A stretch of DNA of 64,000 bases from Arenicola marina. Its lineage: Eukaryota; Annelida; Polychaeta; Arenicolidae. Positions 24,625 to 36,764 of this stretch are shown here, one piece after another. Below the pieces are notes generated by a model. The model saw only the letters and a list, made by a program, of their open reading frames with translations, did not search any database and was not told the origin of the DNA. Position 1 is the stretch's first letter; the number at the start of each line of letters is the position of its first letter. The DNA lies in the NCBI GenBank assembly GCA_964019135.1, contig OZ025260.1, positions 25,662,254 to 25,726,253 of the forward strand, in the 5' to 3' direction. Both the position numbers and the translations under genes were made by a program.

Positions 24625-24682
24625 ATGGCTGAAATCCGTGATGGACCTGTAGTTTTAACTCCCAGATGGGAAAGGGAAGCAG
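24625..24682 (+). CDS. Candidate coding first exon of an unidentified host gene (partial)
   Basis: The ATG lies in a strong context (AAAAATGG). It opens 19 codons, MAEIRDGPVVLTPRWEREA, plus one base, and then a donor GCAG|GTAACA. The exon ends in phase 1. No in-frame stop occurs before the donor. An ETS/CCAAT/E-box promoter lies just upstream. I do not recognise the protein from these residues; the composition (acidic start, LTPRWER) looks like an ordinary cytosolic or nuclear N-terminus with no signal peptide. Later exons were not found in the following 8 kb, so the intron is long or the gene continues beyond repeats. The alternative is a chance open stretch behind a real promoter. Confidence 0.45.
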
Positions 24683-24699
24683 GTAACAAAAGGTGACTC

Positions 24700-25340
24700 T
24701 CCTGGTTAGTATGCGCGAATGACCACGCATGCCATGAACAGGTTTCCACAGTGAAGAATATGGAGTAAAATTATGACCCCTCCTAACTGATTATGGCCAG
24801 GTCACTGCCCTGATTTGAGCCAGTTTTTAATACAAAGTTTAGCCATATTTATACCCGGAATAAGCGTCCTTCATACCATCTATAACGTAAGGGACGAAAC
24901 TTTAATTAATACTATAGTTTAGATCGAAAACGGTCAGCTCAAACCTAGACAGCCCGTCTAGTTCACTTAGGAACCGTTTTGCCCTTGTTGACATAAGTTT
25001 AATGACCATAACGGGACAAAAACTGTCTATACTCGACTGGGAGGGTGCCGGGGGTGAGGGGCCGTAACTGCACAAAAAGTGACTAGTGGGGATGTGGAAG
25101 GGGGGTGGGGGGTGGTCCTGGTGAGCTGAAAACACCCCCAGAGACCTCCTGTTACCAAGACGTGGCTATCGATTACTATGAAAGCTTGGGCTTCATTCGC
25201 CTAACAGTTTCGGGTCATTACCCCATGTGTGGGCATGGTTTTATGCTTCATATCTCAGCAGACTCAAACACCATCCACTTTCGCCAAATGGCGCAAGGGA
25301 TGCTGGGAATTCTTCCGCCGATCGTTTCCTGCACAAACTT
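24700..25340. other. No recognisable gene
   Basis: Presumed intron or intergenic sequence. Open frames at 24902-25135 (minus) and 25105-25350 (plus) show no known motif. Confidence 0.35.
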
Positions 25341-25354
25341 CAGACATTGACCCT

Positions 25355-25605
25355 CTTCACGCTGCCCCCCCCCCCTCCCTACCCCCACATCATCCCTTGC
25401 CCTTATTGTTCGAGCCAACCACACCACTACCCTCCTCCCTCCTGCACCCCCTCGACTTCTCCCCCCCCCCACCCACCTCGCCAAGACTCCATCCTTCGAG
25501 AGCCTCCAACCCCCTCCCACGCCCACCATCCTTCCCCCGCTGGCCACCCCCTCCCCCCCCCCTCCTCCATCCGTCCCACCGCATCCGCAAGGCCCGTTAT
25601 TGCAC
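25355..25605. other. C-rich tract
   Basis: CCCCCCCC runs with CCTCC and CACC interruptions. Three overlapping open frames here are Pro/Ser/His-rich by composition. Confidence 0.55.
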
Positions 25606-25814
25606 AGCTAATCAGGTGTTAGGGAAAGGATGTTCCAGGAGCAATTTCAGGCAAATTAACAAATTAGTTTTATGTCTTTACATCAATATTGGACCAGCGC
25701 TCGGGGCCATTTCTCGAGCGCTTTGCATCAAGGAAATTCCATCTGGAAGATTCTCACTTCAGCTAGGCCACCAGCTGCGGGCAGACCCAGCGGAGAGGAG
25801 AGAGGGGGAAGGGG

Positions 25815-25829
25815 GGCGCCCTCTAGTGT
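25815..25829 (-). promoter_or_regulatory. CTCF-like motif
   Basis: Read on the minus strand, ACACTAGAGGGCGCC matches CCASYAGRKGGCRSY at 14 of 15 positions. Its orientation is opposite to the site at 5776. Confidence 0.38.
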
Positions 25830-25904
25830 TAAAGCAAGCTGCTGGGAGAGTGAGAAAGGGCCAATTGGATAAGGTCAAAGGTTCTGCTTAGCAGGGCGGG
25901 ACAA

Positions 25905-26480
25905 ACATGATGGAGCAGCCGAAGAAATCCCTTTACATCACGTGCTTTGTGCCGTTTTCTCCCGGGATCGTGCCATCTCCGTGCTCATACCCATCCGGCC
26001 GCCATTTTTGCGACGCCCATTACTTGGGTGGAGGAGTTTATTAAACGCTTTTTTCTCGCTCTTATGAAACGTGCTACTTGCCGGCATTACGCATGAATGA
26101 AGAATTATTTTCACTCCTTGTCATATAATTTTACCTTCACCATAAGCCTTTGCTGGGGGCAATGTATTTGCCCCACCACCTTTGGTCTGCGTGCAATAAT
26201 AACCCAACACCTCCCGGAGGATACTAAAGTTCGATTTTCCCATATCAGCAAACCCCGCTCTCGCTTATTATTGTATTTCTTTTATAAACACATATCACCA
26301 CCGAGTATGTTCTCCCGTCCCTAAACTGTTTTATCGTCCGCCTGTTGGATGTTGATTTGGTTCACAGCCCCCGTCATAAACGTCCTATGATGGAGGAGGT
26401 TATGGGCTGCTCCCCACGACCACCGCACGCGCAGCGTAACAACGGATGACGGGCTGGCCTTGTTATTATTACCATTTTTA
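25905..26480. other. Mixed sequence with a 45-codon ATG frame, no gene call
   Basis: A 45-codon frame begins at ATG 25908 (MMEQPKKSLYITCFVPF...) and ends in TAA near 26045. On the other strand a YY1-type AAAATGGCGGC lies near 26000-26010. Neither is enough for a gene call. Confidence 0.25.
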
Positions 26481-26497
26481 CGTCCCAGGCAATGAGA

Positions 26498-26556
26498 CCT
26501 TGGTCGTACGAGACTAAACCCCTTGGTCGTACGAGACTAAACCCCTTGGTCAAGTC
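26498..26556. repeat. 23-bp tandem duplication
   Basis: CCTTGGTCGTACGAGACTAA is repeated exactly at 26498 and 26521, with a partial third copy at 26544. The perfect identity suggests a recent event. Confidence 0.8.
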
Positions 26557-27040
26557 TTGGCCTCTCCCCACATGATGCCCGTAATGTCCGCCATGTTTAT
26601 GGCATTCGTTTTCACGCACCTTGCCCCGATCCCCGCTCCGTATAACACACGTATGCTAGGCACAATGGTGAGGAGGTTTTATTCTCATTCTGCGCTCGTC
26701 GGGGATCTATTTTCTTGTTTCTCGTCTCCGTTCTGTCGCTTTTCCCTTTAATATTGATATACTTAAACTCGATATTCATAAATACAATGTACATGTGTAT
26801 ATATAAATGTATATTATATCACAGAATTTACAGAAGAAGAGGCGAAAGCTGTATCTATAACCTGGTAACAGGATCGTACGGGTGGCGCCACCAAGCGGTG
26901 AGGGTTATTCCATGGCTCTTGTCAGTTCTTTGATTATATGCACACTGACGCTCTATATCATATTATTACTTTAAACTGTATACAACAGCTTCTATATCTA
27001 ATTATATTTAAGCCCCCTTTACTGGTAATTCTTTCTGGCC

Positions 27041-27236
27041 ATCTGAGAGCCTAATGGCACGTGGATCGGTGGTTCTCGCCCCGCTGTGGCCATATCTGCG
27101 TGGTCGCAGGATAAAAATCCCATATCCTTCTTCGCAAAGAGTATGGGGATACCCGGGGGACATGGCTCTCTTCCTTCTGACATTGACGTGATATGACTAA
27201 ACGTGGTTAAAACGTCCTGAATATACAACCAACCAA
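27041..27236 (+). mobile_element. tRNA-derived SINE, 5'-truncated copy
   Basis: It matches the SINE at 2641 from just upstream of the B box (GGATCGGTGGTTCTCGCCCC) to the tail GTCCTGAATATACAACCAAC. The A-box end is missing. The B box carries a C where the promoter needs A (TTCTCGC for TTCGAGC), so the copy should not be transcribed by Pol III. No target-site duplication is obvious. Confidence 0.85.
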
Positions 27237-27484
27237 TGTGATAACTCCTACCGTTCTTCTCTTCTCTCGCTGACTAGGGTTTTTCGTCTCCTGCGGTCTG
27301 CCCCCGGGCACCCCTGCCCCTCCACGGCCCATCAACCCGTGATGCATCACCACAGATTGGATACGACCAGTCGTTCTGCCCATTACGGTCACTTCGCGGA
27401 TGGCCAAATATTATTTCACCCTGTTATTAGGATTAATGATAATAAAATCCTCGGGCATTTCGGGAGTCGGTGGTGGTGTAGCCG

Positions 27485-27625
27485 ACGGCCCGAAACCACC
27501 CCTACTCCACCCCTATCCCACCCCTACTCCATCCCTATCCCACCCCTACTCCACCCCGACTCCACCCCTATCCCACCTCTACTCCATCCCTACTGCACCC
27601 CTACTGCAACCCTAGTCCACCCTTC
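27485..27625. repeat. C-rich ~12-bp minisatellite
   Basis: Units such as CCCCTACTCCAC and CCCCTATCCCAC repeat about eleven times. The two open frames over it are Pro/His/Tyr-rich by composition. Confidence 0.75.
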
Positions 27626-27744
27626 CTCCTCTCTTTGCCCTGCTTTAACCAGCATGCCACCGTTAAAATGCTCCCCTTTCTCTACATGGCATGCAGGCCT
27701 ACAGCAAGCCCACGCACTTCACAATGTGAAAAGGTCACTTCGAT

Positions 27745-28275
27745 TCCCAAAAATATGAAATGCACTGTTCAACAAAAACTGCTACCAAACTCGCTAACCA
27801 TGAAACGTCATGTCAAAAACACAACAGAACCGCCTTAACTTAATGATATGAGAAGCGATGTTCAAGAGAACACTTTCTACCATGGAAAATATTTCCTATT
27901 AGACGAGATGAGATGCAATATTCAAGATAACGTTCGCGACAATAGAACACTTGTTATTAAATCATAAGAGATGTGATATTGAACGAAACGTTTTCTAAAA
28001 TAGAACACTGACTAACACTATATGAGATGCAATGGTCGACAAAAAACGTTTACCGCAACGGAACGATCGCTATCTAACTATATCAGATATGATATTCAAC
28101 AAAACATTTTCTGCAAAACGTTGACTATCATTCCAAAAATTTGAGATGAAATGTTGAACAGAACGCGTGTGACGCTAAAACAGCCACAGATGCTATCAAA
28201 TGCAATGTGTAAACAACAGAGTTATCGCTCTGAGATGTAATGTACAAACAGAACACTCGCCACTGGAGATCGGTA
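27745..28275. repeat. Degenerate ~60-bp tandem repeat, 7-8 units
   Basis: Successive units of about 56-65 bp share GAGATGCAATATTCAACA, then AACGTTTTCT, then ATAGAACACT and CTATC blocks. Units begin near 27770, 27850, 27907, 27970, 28025, 28083 and 28140. Identity between units is low, so the array is ancient. It is AT-rich, unlike the C- and G-rich arrays around it. Confidence 0.6.
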
Positions 28276-28539
28276 TCAGATTTCAGTGTCAGATTGCTGG
28301 TTGTACATTTCATTGTAGAGAGAAGAGACACATCTGCATAGGGGCGAAGAGCCTGGGTGTAACTGTTCCCTGTCTGACGCCTGCTGCCAGGGGACAACTG
28401 TTCCCCCTGACAACGGTCCTAGGACTGTCAGAGTCCCATCCTTCATTTGTGACAGTCTGAGCTCCGAAAACCCACCCACCCCTTACCCACTGTAACGCCA
28501 ACCCCAACCCTCTCCCGTAACCCCCACTTCCTGGTGATG

Positions 28540-30480
28540 AGATTAGCGAGGTAGCGATCGGTCAAAAGGGGGTATCAAGGAAGGTGGCTTGGATGTGGGT
28601 AGAGGGGGTGAGGGGCGCAAGAACGTTGGGTATGAATACCCAGGGTGAGCACAGCGGGCAAAGAGAAATCGAGGTATGGGGGCAAAGATGGCGTTATGTA
28701 GAAACGGGTTGGGGGCAGAGGGGGGTTGGGGAGGGGAGCAAGAACGTGCGTTTTGAAGATATGAGACAAGCAAATGGGGGTTGTGAACAGGTGGAATGGA
28801 GAAAGGGGTCCGACCGTCGGGTAGGACGGAATCGGACAGCGGCAGCCAAGTAAGTCATGGAGACATCGGGACAAGACAGGAATGTGGGGCTTGGAACAAC
28901 AATATAAGGGACGAGTGGAGAGGAAGACTGGTTGAATCATTTACATGGGTATACTTTTGTTGGAAACATGAAATAAACGGTGTTCAAAAAACGAGAGGGG
29001 GGGTGGGGGGGCGGGGTCTCATGTCTTAAGTGATCGGGTTAACCACAGCCAACCCTCCCTTGTCCACTTCATGGTGGTGTTTGGCGAGAGACGAACCAGT
29101 GGGGGAAGGTTAGTGGGAGGGGCAAGGCAGGGGGGGGGGGGGGTGTAGGGAATGAACGTCTGAATTCTACGACCAGGTAAATCATGCATGTCGTGGGGGA
29201 TGGGGGGGATGGGGGGGATGCCAGGGGTGTGGCTTGGGGGAGCGGAGGGGTGTGACGGAGGAACACGCGCGCGGGTGAAACAGGGCTGGGGGTACAGCTG
29301 CGCTGAAGGAGATAATGTGATGTGTGTGTGGGGGGGGGGGGGGGTGAGGAGGGGGGAGGGCAGAAGGTGGTTGGAGGGGGAGTAGTGTAAGGATGACTGA
29401 GACCTGACTCAGACAAAGCAATAAGCAATCTCCCCTTGTTGCATCCAGGCGATTTCGCAAAGGGGCGTTGCTGTTATGGGTGACAGGGAGGTGGGTTTGG
29501 GAGGGGGTGGGTGGAGGCTTTGGTAGGGTGATATTAGCGCTGGTGAGGGCGAGTGAGAGAGGGTGGGGCTGGGGGGGGGGCGTAGTACCGGGTTAGGGTG
29601 TTGGTGGGAGTGTGGGGGGGGGCGGGTTATTGCCAGGGGCGATAGGGATCGAGTTGATAGTGGTCAGGCTGAGGGATGGGTTGGCTACAGACCGGGGTGG
29701 GTAGGGTGGGTGGGATGCCGATGGGGAGAAGGCAAGAGTGGGGATGGGGCTGGGTCTCTAGGGGTGGGAAGAGGCTGAGAGAGAGGGACTAGAAGGGGGA
29801 GGGGGTGTCCGGATATGGACTCGAGGTCCCTTAATAGACGCCACCGTCCTTATAACTCAACAAAATGCACGCGCGCGCGTGCCGGGGGGCTACCCTACCT
29901 ACCTCTACCACCCCCACAGGGTAGGGGTAGTGTAGGGGTAGCTAGGAGGCTGCGAGGGATGGGTGAGCCAGAGGGGGGAGGGGCCAAACGCTCGACAACA
30001 GGGTCACAAGGGTGGTGCCGGTGGCCAATGAGAGTGAGTGGCCGGAGGGAAGGTGGGGGGGGGGGGTGCATACCGCCCCGCGTCAGAACGACCGACTATG
30101 GTCGGTGGGAGTGGGGGGTCAAGGGGTTGAATGGACGTAATGAATAAGTCTGGCTTCCCTACCACGTTATCCAGTGGTAGAGACTTAACTTGCGGGGGCC
30201 AGATAATAAATGGAGAGATCGGGAGATATGAGATATGACCGCATAGTGCCCCTGGATTATGCAAAGCCAATTTCGCATGAAACTAAGTGTGAAATAGAGA
30301 AGTAACCGATCCAGTCGACGGGTGTATAAGTCACACTGGCGGTGGGTGGGTGGTGGGGGGAGGGGGGGGGGGGTAAGTAGGGGTGGGAGGGAATGAACGG
30401 TGAGAAGTAGGGCAGGGGTGGGGTGGGGATGATGGGGAGGGTGTTCCTGCCGGGCTACTGTTCGTGCCCATGGATACAAT
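28540..30480. other. G-rich low-complexity region, no supported gene
   Basis: The plus strand carries many G runs of 6 to 14 (29000-29010, 29131-29143, 29195-29220, 29330-29345, 29570-29580, 30055-30066, 30355-30375). Gly/Arg-rich frames on plus and Pro/Ser-rich frames on minus follow from this. G-quadruplex potential is high. Confidence 0.55.
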
Positions 30481-30684
30481 CACCCTCCCACACCGCCCAC
30501 TGCATACACCGGTTGACCCTCAGGTCCCATAGCCTATATTTATATATATATATATACATGTATATATCGAACCTCCCCCCCCGCCCCTCCCCCCACATTC
30601 CCCTACCCCCGGTAGCCACGGTACGGTACACGTTTTGAATGTCCGTCGCAGACTATCTAAGACAGCGCGGAACCCCACTTTCCC

Positions 30685-30884
30685 NNNNNNNNNNNNNNNN
30701 NNNNNNNNNNNNNNNNNNNNNNNNNNNNNNNNNNNNNNNNNNNNNNNNNNNNNNNNNNNNNNNNNNNNNNNNNNNNNNNNNNNNNNNNNNNNNNNNNNNN
30801 NNNNNNNNNNNNNNNNNNNNNNNNNNNNNNNNNNNNNNNNNNNNNNNNNNNNNNNNNNNNNNNNNNNNNNNNNNNNNNNNNNNN
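30685..30884. other. Assembly gap (200 N)
   Basis: Exactly 200 N, a conventional scaffold-gap size, so the true distance and the order across it are not proven by sequence. Open frames drawn through it are meaningless. Confidence 0.98.
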
Positions 30885-32340
30885 AGCAGTTCTACATAGA
30901 TTTGATTGGGGATTAACGGCACTTTCAGCCTGTTAGTCGACATTAACTGCAATCCTACAAGCTTTCTGCGCATGTAACTAGAGCAGCTTGGTGGTCATAT
31001 GTACTATCTCGGGGGGAATACCTTCCCTGAGTCTCGAATCCCCAAGAATTAGAGAGGGCAATATCGAATTTCCAAGATGAAGACATTTTATACTGTTCGC
31101 GAAAAAAATACCTGAATGGTGATATCGCGAATATCGAGGAATTCGCGGACTGCTATAACGGATCGCGGTAAATAAGCAAAGGGTGTTCGCGTTGAACAAA
31201 GAATTGTACGGATAACGATCCCAAAAAATGCCAACAGCTAATCGCGAATTCATGGATGCCAATCGCGGAGATCGGAAAAGGTATCCCTACCCTCCTATCT
31301 TATGTTTAACATGTACGCATTAATTCGTATGGTTATATAACATATTACGTGGTATAGGCAAACCTATGTGAAGATATTCCTCATTTTACCCCGACTGTAA
31401 TTCCTTCCCTATTGACCCTATGTCGATTAATATTTTTGCGTCGGGGGATATCGGGTGTTTTCCCATGTGGTCCAAAACGAGGCTGGAGTCTACACAGACC
31501 CCCAGACTGTCCCCAGATGGAGGGGCCAGGGCTCCCTAAATAATTTGATTTGTTATCATTTTGACAATATTATTTGCTGCCACGTAACCTGGTATCTATC
31601 TCAGCGGCCTGTGAAAACCATGGCGTGGGCCACACGTGGCGTCACGGTGGCGCCCTCTACAGGACCTGTGACCTGCCTAAAGCTACTTCCGCCGGTTTCC
31701 AACGGTACATGAATCATGTCAATTGGGTATCCCGGGGCATAAAACTGCCGCCTTCGCAATGCGGTGGGTCCCTCTATTTCGCGATAGTTTATCGTTAGGG
31801 GCGGGTGTGTGTAGAGTCAAATGTCAAATCGACTGGTATTGGGTGGGTTGGATCGTGGATCGAAGGCACCATTTTTTTTCAAAAGTCCATCCCTATCTTC
31901 ATCCCATAGACCCTTCTTAATATTATGTCATGAAAAATCCAGAACGAGGCTACCATGGCAGCGGTCCTACTGCATGCGGCGCTATAACATGGCGACTGGC
32001 ACTAACCTCTCGGGTGTTTCGCATAATCCGTCAGTTACACAGAGCGATCGTGACTTTTTATCGTTTCTGGCTTTATATTTACATTTGTTGAAGACTATGT
32101 CACAAAGTGTAGTAAATCGGCAGGACATAACCACACCAGCAAAGGCTAGTTCAACGAAGTTAATATCCATAACATGAGAGGCAAGTTTGTTTCTTTATGA
32201 AACTGTCATGAAAGCAAGTCCTGGCGTATTCCAAAACTTCCCAAGATACCCTTCAGTACACGAGCCTGGCATTTGAAAAATGACACTGAGGCTGATGACA
32301 ACAGCGTGATCCAGAAGCTTGTAATGGAACATCGAAAATC
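30885..32340. other. Mostly unique sequence without a supported gene
   Basis: A stretch at 31010-31270 repeats TCGCGAAT/ATTCGCGA-type words. Other open frames (31455-31712, 31821-32177) have no known domain. The only named site is the CTCF-like motif at 31649. Confidence 0.35.
31649..31663 (-). promoter_or_regulatory. CTCF-like motif
   Basis: Read on the minus strand, CCTGTAGAGGGCGCC matches the CTCF consensus at 14 of 15 positions. It has the same orientation as the site at 25815. Confidence 0.35.
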
Positions 32341-32346
32341 GGTCGT

Positions 32347-32640
32347 TCTTCCATGTAAGCCGTCACGGGGACGGCGCAATGATGGGGAATGGGGGAAACG
32401 GGCAGCCGCCGTTTTCGTGATTCCAAACAGTCACGAAAAAGAGTGTGCACTTCAGTGGGCAGGCAGTGTACACTCAATGCCGGAACGGCTGATCGCGCAC
32501 AGGACATACGGCGGCGTACGGCGCAGATAGATGTATGGACAGCAGGACACTGCACAAAGTGTGCAGTCACAGACGAACAGCGCATGGCACACAAGCCGGA
32601 GGGATACAACATGGCAGTTTTTGAACAATCCTGGCGAGGC
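32347..32640 (+). repeat. Flank of the 42-bp array, shared with the inverted copy at 51 kb
   Basis: Two blocks here recur in reverse complement beside the second array: TCTTCCATGTAAGCCGTCAC (32347-32366; opposite strand at 51206-51225) and ATGTATGGACAGCAGGACAC with CACAAAGTGTGCAGTCACA (32531-32573; opposite strand at 51061-51104). The 42-bp arrays therefore sit inside a larger dispersed repeat rather than having arisen independently. Confidence 0.7.
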
Positions 32641-35575
32641 TAACCTTTCTCCGCATCTGAAGCAACATGACAGTTCGAAAACTCAACCCTGCCAAGGAAA
32701 CGACATGACGTGACAGTTCGAAACCCAACCTTTCTTTGAAGTTGAAGCGACACGACAGTTCGAAACACCACCTTTCTCTGAATGTGAAGCGACATGACAG
32801 TTTGAGACCCAACCTTTCCCTCAGTCTGAAGCGACATGACATGACAGTTCGAAATCCAACCTTGGCAAGGAAATGACATGACGTGACAGTTCGAAAGCCA
32901 ACCCTGGCAAGGAAGCGACATGACGTGACAGTTCGAACCCCAACCTTTCTCTGAATGTGAAGCGACACGACAGTTTGAAACACCACCTTTCTCTGAATGT
33001 GAGGCGACATGACAGTTTGAGACCCAACCTTTCCCTCAGTCTGAAGCGACATGACATGACAGTTCGAAATCCAATCCTGGCAAGAACACGACATGACGTG
33101 ACAGGTCGGAAGCCAACTCTGGCAAGGAAATGACAGGACACGACAGTTCAGAACCCAACCTTTTCCTGCATCTGAAGCGACATGACATGACAGTACAAAA
33201 TCCAACCTTGGCAAGGAAATGACATGACGTGACAGTTCGAAAGCCAACCCTGGCAAGTAAGCGACACGACATGACAGTTCGAAACCCAACCTTTCTCTGA
33301 ATGTGAAGCGACACGACAGTTCGAAACACCACCTTTCTCTGAATGGGAAGCGACATGACAGTTTGAGACCCAACCTTTCCCTCAGTCTGAAGCGACATGA
33401 CATGACAGTTCAAAATCCAACCCTGGCAAGGAAGCGACATGACGTGACAGGTCAGAAGCCAACCTTGGCAAGGAAGCGACATGACGTGACAGTTCGTAAC
33501 CCAACCTTTTCCTGCATCTGAAGCGACACGACATGACAGTTCGAAAGCCAACCCTGGCAAGGACACGACAGGACACAACAGTTTGAAACCCAACCCTGGC
33601 AAGGACACGACAGGACACGACAGTTCGAAAGCCAACCCTGGCAAGGAAGCGACATGACGTGACAGGTCAGAAGCCAACCCTGGCAAGGAAGCGACATGAC
33701 ATGACAGTTCAGAACCCAACCTTTTCCTGCATCTGAAGCGACACGACATGACAGTTCAAAATCCAACCCTGGCAAGGAAGCAACATGACGTGACAGGTCA
33801 GAAGCCAACCTTGGCAAGGAAGCGACATGACGTGACAGTTCGTAACCCAACCTTTTCCTGCATCTGAAGCGACACGACATGACAGTTCGAAAGCCAACCC
33901 TGGCAAGGACACGACAGGACCCGACAGTTCGAAACCCAACCCTGACAAGGACACGACAGGACACAACAGTTTGAAACCCAACCCTGGCCATAACACGACA
34001 TGACGTGACAGGTCGGAAGCCAACTCTGGCAAGGAAATGACAGGACACAACAGTTCAGAACCCAACCTTATCCTGCATCTGAAGCGACACGACATGACAG
34101 TTCGAAAGCCAACCCTGGCAAGGACACGACAGGACACGACAGTTCGAAACCCAACCCTGGCAAGGACACGACAGGACACAACAGTTCGAAACCCAACCCT
34201 GGCATGAACACGACATGACGTGACAGGTCGGAAGCCAACTCTGGCAAGGAAATGACAGGACATGACCGTTCAGAACCCAACCTTTTCCTGCATCCGAAGC
34301 GGCACGACATGACAGTTCGAAAGCCAACCCTGGCACGGACACAACAGTTCGAAACCCAACCCTGGCAAGAACACGACATGACGTGACAGGTCGGAAGCCA
34401 ACTCTGGCAAGGAAATGACAAGACCTGACAGTTCAGAACCCAACCTTTTCCTGCATCTGAAGCGACACAACATGACAATTCGAAAGCCAACCCTGGCAAG
34501 GACACGACAGGACACGACAGTTCGAAACCCAACCCTGGCAAGGACACGACAGGACACGACAGTTCGAAACCCAACCCTGGCAAGAACACGATATGACGTG
34601 ACAGGTCGGAAGCCAACTCTGGCAAGGAAATGACAGGACACGACAGTTCAGAACCCAACCTTTTCCTGCATCTGAAGCGACAGGACATGACAGTTCGAAA
34701 GCCAACCCTGGGTAGGACACGACAGTTCGAAACCTAACCCTGGCAAGGACACGACAGGACACGACAGTTCGAAACGCAACCCTGGCAAGAACACGACATG
34801 ACGTGACAGGTCGGAAGCCAACTCTGGCAAGAAAATGACAGGACACGACAGTTCAGAACCCAACCTTTTCCTGCATCTGAAGCGACACGACATGACAGTT
34901 CGAAAGCCAACCCTGGCAAGGACACGATATGACGTGACAGGTCGGAAGCCAACTCTGGCAAGGAAATGGCAGGACACGACAGTTCAGAACCCAACCTTTT
35001 CCTGCATCTGAAGCGACAGGACATGACAGTTCGAAAGCCAACCCTGGCTAGGACACAACAGTTCGAAACCTAACCCTGGCAAGGACACGACAGGACACGA
35101 CAGTTCGAAACCTAACCCTGGCAAGGACACGACAGGACACGACAGTTCGAAACCCAGCCCTGGCAAGAACACGACATTACGTGACAGGTCGGAAGCCAAC
35201 TCTGGCAAGGAAATGACAGGACACGACAGTTCAGAACCCAACCTTTTCCTGCATCTGAAGCGACACGACATGACAGTTCGAAAGCCAACCCTGGCAAGGA
35301 CACGACAGGACACGACAGTTCGAAACCTAACCCTGGCAAGGACACGACAGTTCGAAACCCAACCCTGGCAATAACACGACATGACGTGACAGGCCGGAAG
35401 CCAACTCTGGCAAGGAAATGACAGGACACGACAGTTCAGAACCCAACCTTTTCCTGCATCTGAAGCGACACGACATGACAGTTCGAAAGCCAACCGGCAA
35501 CCCTGGCCTGGCCTGGCAAGGACACGGCACTCGACAGTTCGAAACCCAACCCTGGCAAGTCGTGCCACGACTGCG
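32641..35575 (+). repeat. ~42-bp minisatellite, about 68 units
   Basis: The basic unit reads CGACATGACGTGACAGTTCG then AAAGCCAACCCTGGCAAGGA. A second unit type ends in CCTTTTCCTGCATCTGAAG or CCTTTCTCTGAATGTGAAG. The two types alternate in a higher-order pattern. Long minus-strand frames (MSCRF, LSRHVV, PCQGW patterns) appear in all three phases, so none is a gene. The array matches 49086-50985 in reverse complement. Confidence 0.93.
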
Positions 35576-35599
35576 GTTTCCTCAGTAGACATTACCTTC

Positions 35600-36317
35600 A
35601 CTGCTGCAACACTTCAGTCAACAAATTATCACGCAATCGACTGGAAAGACATTTTGACATCGCTGCTTGAAGGCGTTTTTTCCGGCAGCTCTGTGGGATT
35701 TCCATCGCGAGTTTGCCTAGTCTGTGCGCCATAAGTTCGTTTCTGTTTATCACCAGGCGTAGCGCAGTGAGCATTCTCGAGGGTTCTCATTGGTTGTAAA
35801 TGCTTACCGGCTATCAGTGGCTATCTGGTCTCCACTCTCTGCCTTCGACTCACTCCGCTAGGGCACCGTTATGTAAAAAGTAGCTTGCGTAGCGCCGCCG
35901 TCCTACGGGGCGTAGCGCCACCGTGCGGGGAGCTGGTCTAGTCTGTACTTTCGCTGGGAACCAGCCTGCTTGTCCGAAACAGTAGGCTGCGAGCAGCTCT
36001 AGGCCGGTACATAGTTATACCGAAACCGACCAAAACCGGCCGAAACCGACCAAAACCGGCATAAATATACCAAAACCAAGTCGCTAGCATGTTGAAGACA
36101 CATATGATCTGGATGTATCATTAGTCCACATATATATACGTCTAATATTAATTGTATTTATTGCCAGTAATAGCAGATATCCCTGTCTTCTGTCTGCGGA
36201 AGTGGCTCAAACTGCGAATGCATGCGCCTCCTTTTCCCCGTTGACGAAGAAATATTCCCTTCATTCCCAGTTCACGGTGAAATGAAAAGTCCATTCCCGA
36301 GGAATGTAAATACCCGT

Positions 36318-36348
<31 letters not shown>

Positions 36349-36760
36349 ACGGAAAACAGGACGTCGTATTGGTGTCGGCGAACCGTAAATTGAAGCGAAG
36401 AAAACATGTCGCAGGATATCTACATTTCAGTTCCTTTTACGGATGTGTATAGGCTTAACTGTGTTGAACAAAGTTTGAGAGAGAGCGACAGGTGTGGTTA
36501 GATGCTATGTCCAGTACTGAACTGTACTGACAGAGGTCCAGGTTTGTGAAAGGTATCCAAATGAGAGATTTTCCGAGTGCAGCAATAATGCACAAAGAGG
36601 AGCGAAGGACATAGTGGTAATAGGAATGACATATACCGTTATTGCAATGTGCAACGTCGGACATGAGGTCACAATTTCCATCCTTAGGCTGGCCGGTCGA
36701 CTGCGATTATAAACAACCAAGTGGTTTATCAGAATAACCTAAAAAACGCAGTATTTAATC
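35600..36760. other. Unique spacer between two satellites
   Basis: There is no supported gene. It includes a short repeat of CCGAAACCGACCAAAACCGG (36018-36078), a C run with a CA microsatellite (36318-36348), and the words GGCGTAGCGC at about 35756 and 35909. Confidence 0.45.
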
Positions 36761-36764
36761 GACC

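Noticed and set aside
25908-26045. 45-codon ATG frame MMEQPKKSLYITCF...
   Set aside because: It is short, unrecognised and has only average start context. It was kept as a note in the regional entry.
28584-30147. Gly/Arg-rich plus-strand frames
   Set aside because: They are compositional products of G runs.
32567-35601. Minus-strand proteins with repeated MSCRF, LSRHVV and PCQGW motifs
   Set aside because: The same repeat is read in three phases, and the 42-bp period is divisible by three.
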